A stretch of DNA of 64,000 nt, taken from NCBI RefSeq assembly GCF_014204795.1, contig NZ_JACHMB010000001.1:11544501-11608500 (forward strand). Reading direction: 5' to 3'. Positions 24,156 to 32,950 of this stretch are shown here, piece by piece. The stretch comes from Nonomuraea jabiensis. GTDB taxonomy: Bacteria > Actinomycetota > Actinomycetes > Streptosporangiales > Streptosporangiaceae. The notes beneath the pieces were generated by a model. It was given only the letters and a program-made list of their open reading frames with translations. It had not been told where the DNA came from and searched no databases. A program made the translations under genes and the position numbers. Position 1 is the first letter of the stretch. Each line of letters opens with the position of its first letter.

Positions 24156-24902
24156 CTAGCCCAATCTCTGCCGCGCGTGCCGCTCCTCGCGCCGGGCGAC
24201 CTCCAGCCGCTGCTCGCTCTCGGTGAGCCTCTTGCGGGCCTTGGCCAGCTTCCGCTCCAGCGCCGCCACCCGCTCGGCGCGCTCGTCGTGCTCCCGCACG
24301 GCGGACTCCAGCGCCGCCTGCCACTCCCGGTGCGCGGCCTCGGCCTCCTCGCGCTCCTTGGCCCGCCTGGCCTCGGCCTCCTCGCGCTTCCTCGCCTCGT
24401 CCTCGGGGGACGGCCGCCTGGCGGGCCGCCCGCGCGGGGCGGGAGCGGGGGCGAAGCCGCTGTAGCTGAGCGGCTTGGCCAGGCGGCCGCGGCGCACCTG
24501 CCCGGCCGCGTCGGCGTCCACGATGGCGGACTCCAGCGTCTGGTCCACCTCGGCCGCCGCCGCGGACGACAGGCCGCCCGCCTGCCGGACGAGCCTGCCC
24601 ACCTTGCCCATGACGCCGGCGCGGCGCCGGGTCAGCTCGGCCAGCTCGTCGGCGTCCTGCTCCTGCCAGGCCGCGCGCAGCCGCTCCCCCACGTCGAGCA
24701 GCTCGGCCAGCTCGTCGGGGTGCTCGCGGGCGACCCGGTTCACGGCCCAGGCGGACACCGTGGGCTTGCGGAGCTTCGCTATCTCGCGGGCGAGCCCCGC
24801 CTCGCCCGCGTCCTTGGCCGCGCGGGCCTCGGCCTCGCGCGCGGCGGTGAACTCGGACGGCGGCAGCGCGTAGAGCCGACCGGCCACCTCATCAAGATCC
24901 AC
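24156..24902 (-). CDS. Conserved actinobacterial protein of unknown function, coiled coil C-terminus
   Basis: 248-aa protein not matched to a characterised family. The N-terminal half (DLDEVAGRLYALPPSEFTAAREAEA..., KLRKPTVSAWAVNRVAREHPDEL) is a pattern I recognise from unnamed actinobacterial proteins. The second half from about residue 150 is highly charged (Glu/Arg/Ala), with heptad-like spacing that predicts a long coiled coil. The GTG at 24902 is chosen because the conserved pattern begins there; an ATG at 24941 would add 13 residues and has no ribosome site. It is divergent from the Clp-N gene. Confidence 0.65.
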   Translation of the reverse strand: MDLDEVAGRLYALPPSEFTAAREAEARAAKDAGEAGLAREIAKLRKPTVSAWAVNRVAREHPDELAELLDVGERLRAAWQEQDADELAELTRRRAGVMGKVGRLVRQAGGLSSAAAAEVDQTLESAIVDADAAGQVRRGRLAKPLSYSGFAPAPAPRGRPARRPSPEDEARKREEAEARRAKEREEAEAAHREWQAALESAVREHDERAERVAALERKLAKARKRLTESEQRLEVARREERHARQRLG

Positions 24903-24974
24903 ACAGGACAAATACCCCACATCCGCTGGTTTGTAGCGCATAGTGGAGGCAGTGGCAGTCGAACGGAGGCCCCC

Positions 24975-25628
24975 GTGTTCGAACGCTTCACCGACCGTGC
25001 GCGACGGGTCGTCGTCCTCGCCCAGGAGGAGGCGCGGATGATGAGCCACAACTACATCGGCACGGAGCACATCCTGCTCGGCCTGATCCACGAGGGCGAG
25101 GGGCTGGCCTCGCTCGTGCTCGACGGCTGCGGCGTGGAGCTCGACCACGTACGCGCCTTCGTCGAGCGCGAGGTGGGCCACGGCACCAAGTCGCCCAGCG
25201 GGCACATCCCCTTCACGCCGCGCGCCAAGAAGGTCCTGGAGCTGTCGCTGCGCGAGGCCCTGCAGCTGCGCCACAACTACATCGGCACCGAGCACATCCT
25301 GCTCGGGCTGATCAGGGAGGGAGAGGGGCTGGCGGCGCAGGCGCTCGTGGACGCGGGCGCGGACCTGGCGGACGTACGGCAGCGCCTGATCGACCGCGTG
25401 GGCCGCGGATCCAAGGAGCGCCCCACCGAGATGTTCTTCGCCGGCGGCTCCGTGCTGGGCGAGCGGCTCACCCGCATCGAGGAGAGCCTGGAGCGCATCG
25501 AACGCCACCTGGGCATCCAGCCGCAGGCCGACGAGCGGCCGGAAGAGCCGCCGCGCGAAGAGGGCCCAGGCTCAGACCATCGTGCCGACCGGCAGGAAGA
25601 GCCGCCGCGCGAAGAGGGCCTAGGCTGA
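24975..25628 (+). CDS. Stand-alone Clp N-terminal domain protein (ClpC-N like)
   Basis: 217-aa protein with two Clp_N repeats: FTDRARRVVVLAQEEARMM...NYIGTEHILLGLIHEGEGLAS (about 4-45) and FTPRAKKVLELSLREALQL...NYIGTEHILLGLIREGEGLAA (about 77-120). There is no AAA+ ATPase, so it is not an unfoldase. It may act as an adaptor, decoy or stress protein like other ClpC-N-only actinobacterial proteins. The GTG at 24975 has GGAGG 5 nt upstream. The acidic tail EEPPREEG is present twice because of a 54-bp tandem duplication. The stop overlaps the convergent GNAT gene by 9 bp. Confidence 0.85.
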   Translation: MFERFTDRARRVVVLAQEEARMMSHNYIGTEHILLGLIHEGEGLASLVLDGCGVELDHVRAFVEREVGHGTKSPSGHIPFTPRAKKVLELSLREALQLRHNYIGTEHILLGLIREGEGLAAQALVDAGADLADVRQRLIDRVGRGSKERPTEMFFAGGSVLGERLTRIEESLERIERHLGIQPQADERPEEPPREEGPGSDHRADRQEEPPREEGLG

Positions 25629-25648
25629 GACCATCGTGCCGACCGGCA
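25541..25648. repeat. Two-copy 54-bp tandem duplication across convergent gene ends
   Basis: 25541-25594 and 25595-25648 differ at only two positions by eye. Fifty-four is a multiple of three, so the Clp-N frame continues through copy 1, where the TGA of copy 2 reads TCA. The GNAT stop (TAG, minus strand) lies in copy 2 and is CAG-like in copy 1. Confidence 0.85.
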
Positions 25649-26639
25649 GCCTGCCCTCCATCACCCCGGGGTCCTCGGTGTAGCCGAGCGTGGCGCCCAA
25701 GGAGATCAGCAGCCTGCGCATCCTGGCGTTGTCGGACAGCAGCGTGGCCTTGACCTCGGCGTACCCCAGGTCACGGGCGCTCCTCACGAGCATCCTGGCC
25801 ATCGCCGTGCCCAGCCCGAGCCCCTGCCAGCGGTCCTCGACCAGGAAGGCCATCTCCGCGATGCCCGGGTCGGGGGTGAACATGAGGTTGGCCATCGCCA
25901 CGACCTGCCCGTCGTGCCCGGCGACCAGCGAGAATCCCCTGCTCCTGTCGCACAGCCGGTCGAACGTGCGCGCCGGCAGCGCGGGCATCGAGGTGAAGTA
26001 GCGGAACCGGCGCGACTCGGGCGAGCACCTGTCGTGCAGGTCGCGCACGGCCTCGCGGTAGATCGAGGTAAGCGGCCGGACCGTGATCTCCACGCCGTCG
26101 GAGAGCTTGATCGTGCGCTCGGCCGCGCTCGTCTCCGCGGGCTGGGCGAGCCTGGCGAACGAGGCCGCCCTGGCCGCCTCGGTCAGCGTGAACGGCAGCT
26201 CCGCGCGGCGCAGCCGCACCGCCCGCCTGGGGGCCACGGGGACCACGAGCTGGGTCGGGTCGGGAAGATCACTCACCGCTTCACCATAGAGCCACCTGGC
26301 GTCGTCCGCGCGCAGCAGCTCGGCCAGGAGCTCGGGCAGCCGCCACGGCATGGAACGCAGCCGGGAGGCCAGCAGCAGCGCCCTGGTGGGCTCGTCGGTC
26401 AGCTCGTGGGCGGTGGCGGGGACCACCTGGACGCGCCGGCCGCCGGCCGCCTCCAGCGCCTCGCGCACCGTCTCGGGGTTGGCGGGGATGTCGGCGACGA
26501 ACTCATCGACGGTGCCGTCCGCGTCGGACTGCACGCTCAGCCCGAGGATGTTGCCGCCCCTGGCCGCCAGGGCCGCGGCGAGTGAGGCCAGCCGGCCGGG
26601 TCGCTCGTCCACCGTGGTGCGGATGCGCAAGAATCCCAT
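25620..26639 (-). CDS. ACT domain plus GNAT acetyltransferase fusion protein
   Basis: 339-aa protein. Residues about 3-70 form an ACT-type small-molecule-binding domain (LRIRTTVDERPGRLASLAAALAARGGNILGL). A linker of about 100 residues follows. The last 165 residues hold a GNAT fold (EITVRPLTSIYREAVRDL, then the acetyl-CoA loop VEDRWQGLGLGTAMARMLVRSA and SDNARMRRLLISLG). Such ACT-GNAT proteins could acetylate a protein or metabolite in response to an amino acid; the substrate is unknown. The ATG at 26639 begins right at the ACT domain; upstream in-frame starts add low-complexity sequence. The 3' end lies inside the 54-bp duplication. Confidence 0.75.
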   Translation of the reverse strand: MGFLRIRTTVDERPGRLASLAAALAARGGNILGLSVQSDADGTVDEFVADIPANPETVREALEAAGGRRVQVVPATAHELTDEPTRALLLASRLRSMPWRLPELLAELLRADDARWLYGEAVSDLPDPTQLVVPVAPRRAVRLRRAELPFTLTEAARAASFARLAQPAETSAAERTIKLSDGVEITVRPLTSIYREAVRDLHDRCSPESRRFRYFTSMPALPARTFDRLCDRSRGFSLVAGHDGQVVAMANLMFTPDPGIAEMAFLVEDRWQGLGLGTAMARMLVRSARDLGYAEVKATLLSDNARMRRLLISLGATLGYTEDPGVMEGRLPVGTMVSA

Positions 26640-26743
26640 GGCTTGAGCATGCCTGGCAGCTGTTACACGACCGCTAACGATGTGTTTCATCGCGTATTTC
26701 ATCGCGAGATAGCACGATTTATCCCCATACATCCCCCATCGCC

Positions 26744-26915
26744 CACCCATCCGCCCGCTGTCCGCGCGCCGGTCCGCCCGCCCGTCCGCCCGCCCGCGCG
26801 CCGGTCCGTCCGTCCCCCGCCCATCCGCCCGCCCATCTCCGCCCATCCGTCCGCGCGCCGGTCCGCCCGCTCGGCCATCCGTCCGCGCCGCCCGTCCGCC
26901 CGCCGCGGCGCGACC
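26744..26915. repeat. C-rich degenerate tandem repeat, spacer before the amidohydrolase gene
   Basis: Spacer 26640-27076 (437 bp) has no gene. 26744-26915 is built from variants of CCGTCCGCC/CCATCCGCC. The longer phrase CGCGCGCCGGTCCG recurs at 26763, 26795 and 26852. The open frames across it are low-complexity Arg/Pro or Gly/Arg and are not credible genes. Confidence 0.7.
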
Positions 26916-27076
26916 ACGCGTCACGGCTGCCTGGCCTCGTGAGGGGCGGGAGGCCGCACCACCGCCCCGACGCCGGGCCGCGGGCCGCCCCGCTTGTCGC
27001 AGGTCACCGGGCCGGGCGGGAAGATGTACGGCGGGCTCGGAGCACGCGAGCCGGATCCACCACAGAAAGGAACCCC

Positions 27077-28684
27077 ATGAACATCCTCTTCCGAGGAGGC
27101 CGCGTCTTCACGCCGGGCGGCGTGCGGGACGAGGCCGTGCTGGTGAGCGACGGCGTGATCGCCGCGGTGGGGCCGGAGGGCGAGCTGGCCCGGCAGGCGC
27201 CGTCCCACGAGACGGTGGATCTGGAGGGCGGCCTGCTGGTGCCCGGCTTCACGGATGCCCACATGCACCCGGTCCAGGCGGGCCTCGAACGGGCAAAGTG
27301 CGACTTGTCAGAAGATTTCGGCCTTGACACGTACATAGCCGTGATCGCCGACTATGCCGCGAAAAATCCGTCTAAAGAGTGGATCGATGGCGGCGGCTGG
27401 GACATGTCGGCGTTCCCCGGCGGCCTCCCCCACCGCGACCAGCTCGACTTCCTCGACCGCCCCGCCTACCTCATCCAGCGCGACCACCACGCCGCCTGGG
27501 TCAACACGCGGGCCCTCCAGCTGGCCGGCATCACCCGAGAAACACCGGACCCCGCCGACGGCCGCATAGAGCGCGACGCCGCGGGCGAGCCCACCGGCGT
27601 GCTGCACGAGGGCGCGATGGACCTCGTCGGCCTGCTCACCCCCCGCCCGACCGCCCAGGACCTGGAGGACGCGCTGGAGGACGCGCAGCGGCACCTGTTC
27701 TCGCTGGGCATCACCGGCTGGCAGGACGCCATCGTGGGCTCCTACGCGGGCTCCCAGGACCAACTGCCCACCTACCTGTCCGCGGCCCGCTCAGGCAGGC
27801 TCAGGGCGCGCGTGGTGGGCGCCCTGTGGTGGGACAGGACGCGCGGCCTGGAGCAGATCGAGGAGCTGGTCGAACGCCGGGCCGCCGCCGAGGGGCTCGG
27901 CCGGTTCAGGGCCACCTCGGTCAAGATCATGCAGGACGGCATCACGGAGAACTTCACGGCCGCCACCCTGGAGCCGTACTGCCTGTGCGGCGGCACGGGC
28001 CTGTCGTACGTGGACCCGTACAAGCTCAAGGAGTACGTCGCCGAGCTGGACCGGCTCGGCTTCCAGGTGCACTTCCACGCCATCGGCGAGCGGGCCGTGC
28101 GAGAGGCCCTGGACAGCTTCGAGGGCACCGACCCCGGCAACCGCCACCACATCGCCCACCTGCAGATCATCGAGCCGTCGGACGTGCCGCGCTTCGCCGC
28201 CCTGGGCGTCACGGCCAACCTGCAGCCGCTGTGGGCCACGCACCACGCCCAGATGGACGAGCTGACGCTGCCCTACCTCGGCGAGCCGCGCTCGTCGTGG
28301 CAGTACCCGTTCGCGGACCTGCTGGCGCACGGCACCCGCTTCTGCGCGGGCAGCGACTGGCCGGTCTCCAACGCCGACCCGCTGCAGGGCATGCACGTCG
28401 CGGTCAACCGCACCGAGCCCGGCGGCTCGGTGCACGCCGGCTACCCGACCGCGCAGACCCCGTTCCTGCCCGGCCAGCGCATCGACCTGGCCGCCGCCAT
28501 GACCGCTTACACGGCGGGCTCGGCCTGGATCAACCGCTCTCCGGCCGGCGCCGTCGAGCCGGGCCGCCCGGCCGACCTGGTGGTCCTGGACCGCGACCCG
28601 TTCGAGCTCCCGCCGGGCGAGATCTGGACGACGCGGGCCCGCCTGACGTTCGTGGACGGCGAAGTGGTGCACGAAGACCGCTGA
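27077..28684 (+). CDS. Amidohydrolase family 3 protein (YtcJ-like)
   Basis: 535-aa metal-dependent hydrolase. The N-terminal beta sandwich begins MNILFRGGRVFTPGG, followed by the metal-binding strand LVPGFTDAHMHPVQAG (HxH, about 58-70), KIMQDGITENFTAATLEPY, the metal His in FQVHFHAIGERAVREAL and HHIAHLQIIEPSD, and the catalytic Asp in CAGSDWPVSNADPL. The C-terminal PGRPADLVVLDRDPFELPP closes the barrel. The substrate is unknown; the family cleaves exocyclic amide or N-substituted bonds. The ATG at 27077 has AAAGGA 5-6 nt upstream. Monocistronic, ending in a strong terminator. Confidence 0.88.
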   Translation: MNILFRGGRVFTPGGVRDEAVLVSDGVIAAVGPEGELARQAPSHETVDLEGGLLVPGFTDAHMHPVQAGLERAKCDLSEDFGLDTYIAVIADYAAKNPSKEWIDGGGWDMSAFPGGLPHRDQLDFLDRPAYLIQRDHHAAWVNTRALQLAGITRETPDPADGRIERDAAGEPTGVLHEGAMDLVGLLTPRPTAQDLEDALEDAQRHLFSLGITGWQDAIVGSYAGSQDQLPTYLSAARSGRLRARVVGALWWDRTRGLEQIEELVERRAAAEGLGRFRATSVKIMQDGITENFTAATLEPYCLCGGTGLSYVDPYKLKEYVAELDRLGFQVHFHAIGERAVREALDSFEGTDPGNRHHIAHLQIIEPSDVPRFAALGVTANLQPLWATHHAQMDELTLPYLGEPRSSWQYPFADLLAHGTRFCAGSDWPVSNADPLQGMHVAVNRTEPGGSVHAGYPTAQTPFLPGQRIDLAAAMTAYTAGSAWINRSPAGAVEPGRPADLVVLDRDPFELPPGEIWTTRARLTFVDGEVVHEDR

Positions 28685-28698
28685 GCGGCCGCGGAAAC

Positions 28699-28734
28699 GG
28701 CGAAAGGGCCTCGGAGAACCGAGACCCTTTCGCC
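28699..28734. terminator. Strong bidirectional terminator between the amidohydrolase gene and rbpA
   Basis: Arms of 16 nt (GGCGAAAGGGCCTCGG at 28699-28714, CCGAGACCCTTTCGCC at 28719-28734) pair with a single mismatch around an AGAA tetraloop. It lies between convergent stops at 28684 and 28746. Confidence 0.85.
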
Positions 28735-28745
28735 GAACCCAGCCA

Positions 28746-29090
28746 CTACCAGGGGGACTTGTTGTTCCTCAGGCGCTCCAGTGCCTCCTCGAGGATCGCC
28801 TTGCCGTCCTTGTCGCTCCTGCGCTCCTTCACGTAGGCAAGATGCGTCTTGTACGGCTCGTTCTTCGGTGGGGCAGGCGGGGCCGACTCGTCCTGTCCGG
28901 CAGGGAGGCCGCAACGTGGGCAGTCCCACATCTCGGGGACCGCCGCGTCGCTGGCGAAACTGGGGCGCGTCTCGTGCATGTTGGCGCACCAGAACGAGAC
29001 CCGCACTCTCGGAGCTGCCTCGCCGCGCTCGGCCTCCCCCATAGGGCCGGCGCCAACTCGGCTGCCACGGATCGCGTTGCCACTACCCAC
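28746..29090 (-). CDS. rbpA: RNA polymerase-binding protein RbpA
   Basis: 114-aa actinobacteria-specific transcription factor that binds RNA polymerase and the principal sigma factors and stabilises open complexes. The zinc site is visible as RVSFWCANMHETRPSF and EMWDCPRCGLPAG. The basic linker and C-terminal sigma-interaction part is NEPYKTHLAYVKERRSDKDG followed by ILEEALERLRNN. The GTG at 29090 has AGGAG 7 nt upstream. It is followed on its 3' side by the shared terminator at 28699-28734. Confidence 0.96.
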   Translation of the reverse strand: MGSGNAIRGSRVGAGPMGEAERGEAAPRVRVSFWCANMHETRPSFASDAAVPEMWDCPRCGLPAGQDESAPPAPPKNEPYKTHLAYVKERRSDKDGKAILEEALERLRNNKSPW

Positions 29091-29164
29091 GGATGAACTC
29101 CTCGCTCGATCGCCCCGCGCGCAGGCACGGGGGGAGAATCACTGTCACGCGTTAACTTGTTTGC

Positions 29165-29395
29165 TCAGGGCTTCATGAGAAGGCCGAGAGCGATGATGCA
29201 GACGAACCAGATCGTGCCGGTGATGATCGTCAACCGGTCCAGGTTGCGCTCCACCACCGAGGAACCACCGAAGTTCGACGAGAAACCACCGCCGAACATG
29301 TCAGACAGGCCGCCACCCTTGCCCTTGTGGAGCAGCACGAGCAGGATCATGAGACCGCTCGCCAGGATGAGGGCGATGGAGATTCCGATTTCCAC
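29165..29395 (-). CDS. secG: Preprotein translocase subunit SecG
   Basis: 76-aa inner-membrane subunit of the SecYEG channel. Two hydrophobic helices (ISIALILASGLMILLVLLH and LTIITGTIWFVCIIALGLL) flank the cytoplasmic loop KGKGGGLSDMFGGG, which is the SecG signature. The GTG at 29395 is used; AAGGA lies about 11 nt upstream, rather far. It is downstream of tpiA in the glycolytic run, the standard actinobacterial order. Confidence 0.95.
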   Translation of the reverse strand: MEIGISIALILASGLMILLVLLHKGKGGGLSDMFGGGFSSNFGGSSVVERNLDRLTIITGTIWFVCIIALGLLMKP

Positions 29396-29494
29396 GGTAT
29401 GCCTGTTCCTTCGATGCTTTGTTACGCGTGACGATTCAGACTTGCCTTCTGAGGGTACGGCCTGTTGTCAAGTCGCACCCCCGGAACGACTCAG

Positions 29495-30277
29495 TTAGCC
29501 TGGCATATCGGAGAAACGGCAGATCTTCGCGAACTCCCCGGCGTCGATGCTGGCACCGCCCACGAGCGCGCCATCGACATCGGGTTGAGCCATGATCCCC
29601 GCGATATTGCCCGACTTGACCGAGCCACCGTAAAGGATACGGACACCGGCGGCCACTTCGGAGTCGTAGAGCTCCGCGAGTCTGACTCGCAGCGCGCCGC
29701 AAACCTCCTGGGCGTCCTCCGGGGTGGCCACCTCACCGGTGCCGATCGCCCACACCGGTTCGTAGGCCACCACTATCGATTTTGCCTGCTCGGCGCTGAT
29801 TTTGCGCAGCGCGCCGTCGAGTTGGCCAAGACTGTGCGCGATGTGGCCGCCCTCTTGACGTACGGACAGGCCCTCCCCGACGCACAGGATCGGCGTGAGC
29901 GAGTGCCGGTAGGCGGCCTGCACCTTGGCGTTGACCAGGTCGTCGTCCTCGTGGTGGTACTGCCGCCGCTCCGAGTGGCCGATCACCACATAGGTGCAGC
30001 CGAGCTTGGCCAGCATGGCGCCCGAGATCTCACCGGTGTAGGCGCCGCCCTCGTGCTGCGACAGGTCCTGGGCGCCGTACACGATCCTCAGCTTGTCGCC
30101 GTCCACGAGCGTCTGCACGCTGCGCAGGTCGGTGTACGGCGGCAGGACCGCGACCTCGGCCTTGTCGAAGTCCTTGTCGTTGAGTGCGAAGGCCAGCTTC
30201 TGGACCAGCGCGATGGCCTCGAGGTGGTTGAGGTTCATCTTCCAGTTGCCGGCGATGAGCGGCTTGCGCGTCTTCAT
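29495..30277 (-). CDS. tpiA: Triosephosphate isomerase
   Basis: 260-aa TIM-barrel enzyme interconverting DHAP and glyceraldehyde-3-phosphate. Catalytic residues are in LIAGNWKMNLN (Lys, about 12), YVVIGHSERRQYH (His, about 100) and VVAYEPVWAIGTG (Glu, about 172). The phosphate loop is ILYGGSVKSGN. The ATG at 30277 lies 7 nt after the pgk stop, within the minus-strand run gap-pgk-tpiA-secG. No strong ribosome site is seen, suggesting coupling with pgk. Confidence 0.97.
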   Translation of the reverse strand: MKTRKPLIAGNWKMNLNHLEAIALVQKLAFALNDKDFDKAEVAVLPPYTDLRSVQTLVDGDKLRIVYGAQDLSQHEGGAYTGEISGAMLAKLGCTYVVIGHSERRQYHHEDDDLVNAKVQAAYRHSLTPILCVGEGLSVRQEGGHIAHSLGQLDGALRKISAEQAKSIVVAYEPVWAIGTGEVATPEDAQEVCGALRVRLAELYDSEVAAGVRILYGGSVKSGNIAGIMAQPDVDGALVGGASIDAGEFAKICRFSDMPG

Positions 30278-30284
30278 CGGTAGC

Positions 30285-31481
30285 TCAGTCCTCCAGGGCG
30301 GCGAGTCCGGGGAGGGCCTTGCCCTCAAGGTATTCGAGGCTGGCCCCGCCACCGGTGGAGATGTGCGAGAAACCGTCCTCGGGCAGCTCCAGCTTCCGCA
30401 CGGCCGCCGCCGAGTCGCCGCCGCCCACCACGGTGAAGCCTCCTTCGCCGGTACGGGCGATCAGCGCCTCGGCCACCGCCCGGGTGCCGCCGGAGAACGC
30501 GTCGAACTCGAACACGCCCATGGGGCCGTTCCAGAAGACGGTCCCGGCGTCGGCCAGCTGCGCGGCGAACAGCTCGCGCGTCCTGGGTCCGATGTCGAGC
30601 CCCTCCCGGTCGGCCGGGATCTCGGTGGCCGCGACCACGTCGTGCTCGGCGTCCGGCCCGAACGTGACCGCCGCCAGCACGTCGACCGGCAGCACGAGCT
30701 CGACGCCGCGCTCGGCGGCCGTGTTGAGGAAGCCGCGCACCTGGTCGAGCTGGTCCTCCTGGAGCAGCGACTTGCCGACCTCGTAGCCCTGGGCCTTGAG
30801 GAACGTGTACGCCATCCCGCCGCCGATCAGCAGCCGGTCGACCTTGGTCAGCAGGTTGGCGATGACGCCGAGCTTGTCGGAGACCTTGGCGCCGCCCAGC
30901 ACCACCACATAGGGCCGCTCGGGGCTCTCGGTCAGCTTCTTCAGCACCTCGACCTCGGCCACGACCAGCCCGCCCGCCGCGTGCGGCAGCAGCTTGGGCA
31001 CGTCGTAGACGCTGGCGTGCTTGCGGTGCACCGCGCCGAACCCGTCACCCACGTAGAGCTCGGCCAGCCCCGCCAGCTTCTCGGCGAACGCCGCCCGCTC
31101 GGCGTCGTCCTTGGACTCCTCGCCCGGCTCGTAGCGCAGGTTCTCCAGCAGCGCGACGTCGCCGCCCTGGAGCGATTCCACCGTGCCATGGGCGCTGTCG
31201 CCGACCACGTCGGTCGCGAACGCCACCTCCTGGCCCAGCAGCTCACCCAGCCGCCCGGCCACCGGCCTGAGCGAGTATTTCGGGTCGGCCTTGCCCTTGG
31301 GCCTGCCCAGATGGGCACAGACGACGACCTTGGCGCCACGTTCCACCAGCGTCTTGATCGTCGGCACCGACGCCCGGATGCGGCCGTCGTCGGTGATCGT
31401 CTCCCCGTCGAGGGGGACGTTGAGGTCGGCGCGCACAAGCACGCGCCGCCCCTTCACGTCGAGATCGTCGAGCGTGCGCAT
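30285..31481 (-). CDS. pgk: Phosphoglycerate kinase
   Basis: 398-aa two-domain glycolytic kinase producing ATP from 1,3-bisphosphoglycerate. The N-terminal signature is RVLVRADLNVPLDG; AHLGRPKG, LLENLRYEPGEE and VVVLGGAKVSDKLGVI follow. The C-terminal nucleotide part has FWNGPMGVFEFDAF and TVVGGGDSAAAV. Of three clustered ATGs, 31481 (MRTLDDLDV) is chosen because AGGAG is 7 nt upstream of it. A 278-bp spacer with hairpin repeats separates it from gap. Confidence 0.97.
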   Translation of the reverse strand: MRTLDDLDVKGRRVLVRADLNVPLDGETITDDGRIRASVPTIKTLVERGAKVVVCAHLGRPKGKADPKYSLRPVAGRLGELLGQEVAFATDVVGDSAHGTVESLQGGDVALLENLRYEPGEESKDDAERAAFAEKLAGLAELYVGDGFGAVHRKHASVYDVPKLLPHAAGGLVVAEVEVLKKLTESPERPYVVVLGGAKVSDKLGVIANLLTKVDRLLIGGGMAYTFLKAQGYEVGKSLLQEDQLDQVRGFLNTAAERGVELVLPVDVLAAVTFGPDAEHDVVAATEIPADREGLDIGPRTRELFAAQLADAGTVFWNGPMGVFEFDAFSGGTRAVAEALIARTGEGGFTVVGGGDSAAAVRKLELPEDGFSHISTGGGASLEYLEGKALPGLAALED

Positions 31482-31499
31482 GCTCATGCTCCTGTTCAT

Positions 31500-31596
31500 G
31501 GCCTCCGCTTCGCGGAGGCGGGCTCGGTCGCTTCGAGCCGTCGCGTGCTTACGGCCTCCGCTCCGCGGAGGCGGCTCGGTCGCTCCAAGCCGTCGC
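31500..31596 (-). repeat. Two-copy hairpin repeat in the gap-pgk spacer
   Basis: A unit of about 45 bp starting GGCCTCCGC occurs at 31500 and 31553 with a few differences and continues into CTCGGTCGCT...AGCCGTCGC. Each copy carries a perfect 8-bp hairpin, GCCTCCGC/GCGGAGGC, with a 3-nt loop (31501-31519 and 31554-31572). A weaker echo is near 31684. It would lie in the gap-pgk transcript. Confidence 0.75.
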
Positions 31597-31759
31597 CTTC
31601 CCTCGTCGCTCCGGTCGCTACGCTCCCTGCGCTCCTCAGTCCAGGCGACGGCGCTCTCTCGCGAAAACATGGGGCCATTCCACGGCGGCGGCTTGGTCAC
31701 TCTGAGCCGTTGCCTCCCCTATCGGGCAAGGCAACGGCGTTCCCCACGGACTCGGTGGG

Positions 31760-32764
<1,005 letters not shown>

Positions 32765-32826
32765 GGGAACCGATCTCCTCGAAACCAGATGGCGGGCTGA
32801 AACCTCAACCACGAACCTTATCGGAC

Positions 32827-32840
32827 CTAAATTGGTTTAG
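32827..32840. promoter_or_regulatory. Small palindrome in the gap promoter region
   Basis: CTAAA-TTGG-TTTAG, 5-nt arms with a 4-nt spacer, 63-76 nt upstream of the gap start and in an A/T-rich patch unusual for this genome. On the minus strand GATAAGGT just downstream could be a -10 region. Possible operator; no regulator is identified. Confidence 0.35.
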
Positions 32841-32950
32841 ACCACTGCAGGTCCCCGCGTGTGAATCAGCGTTCCGGAGGCACGTTTTGCGAGGTTCGAG
32901 TAAAGTGCCCGACTCATCGATGTAAATTCGTGCATTCTCTGGGGGCTGAG

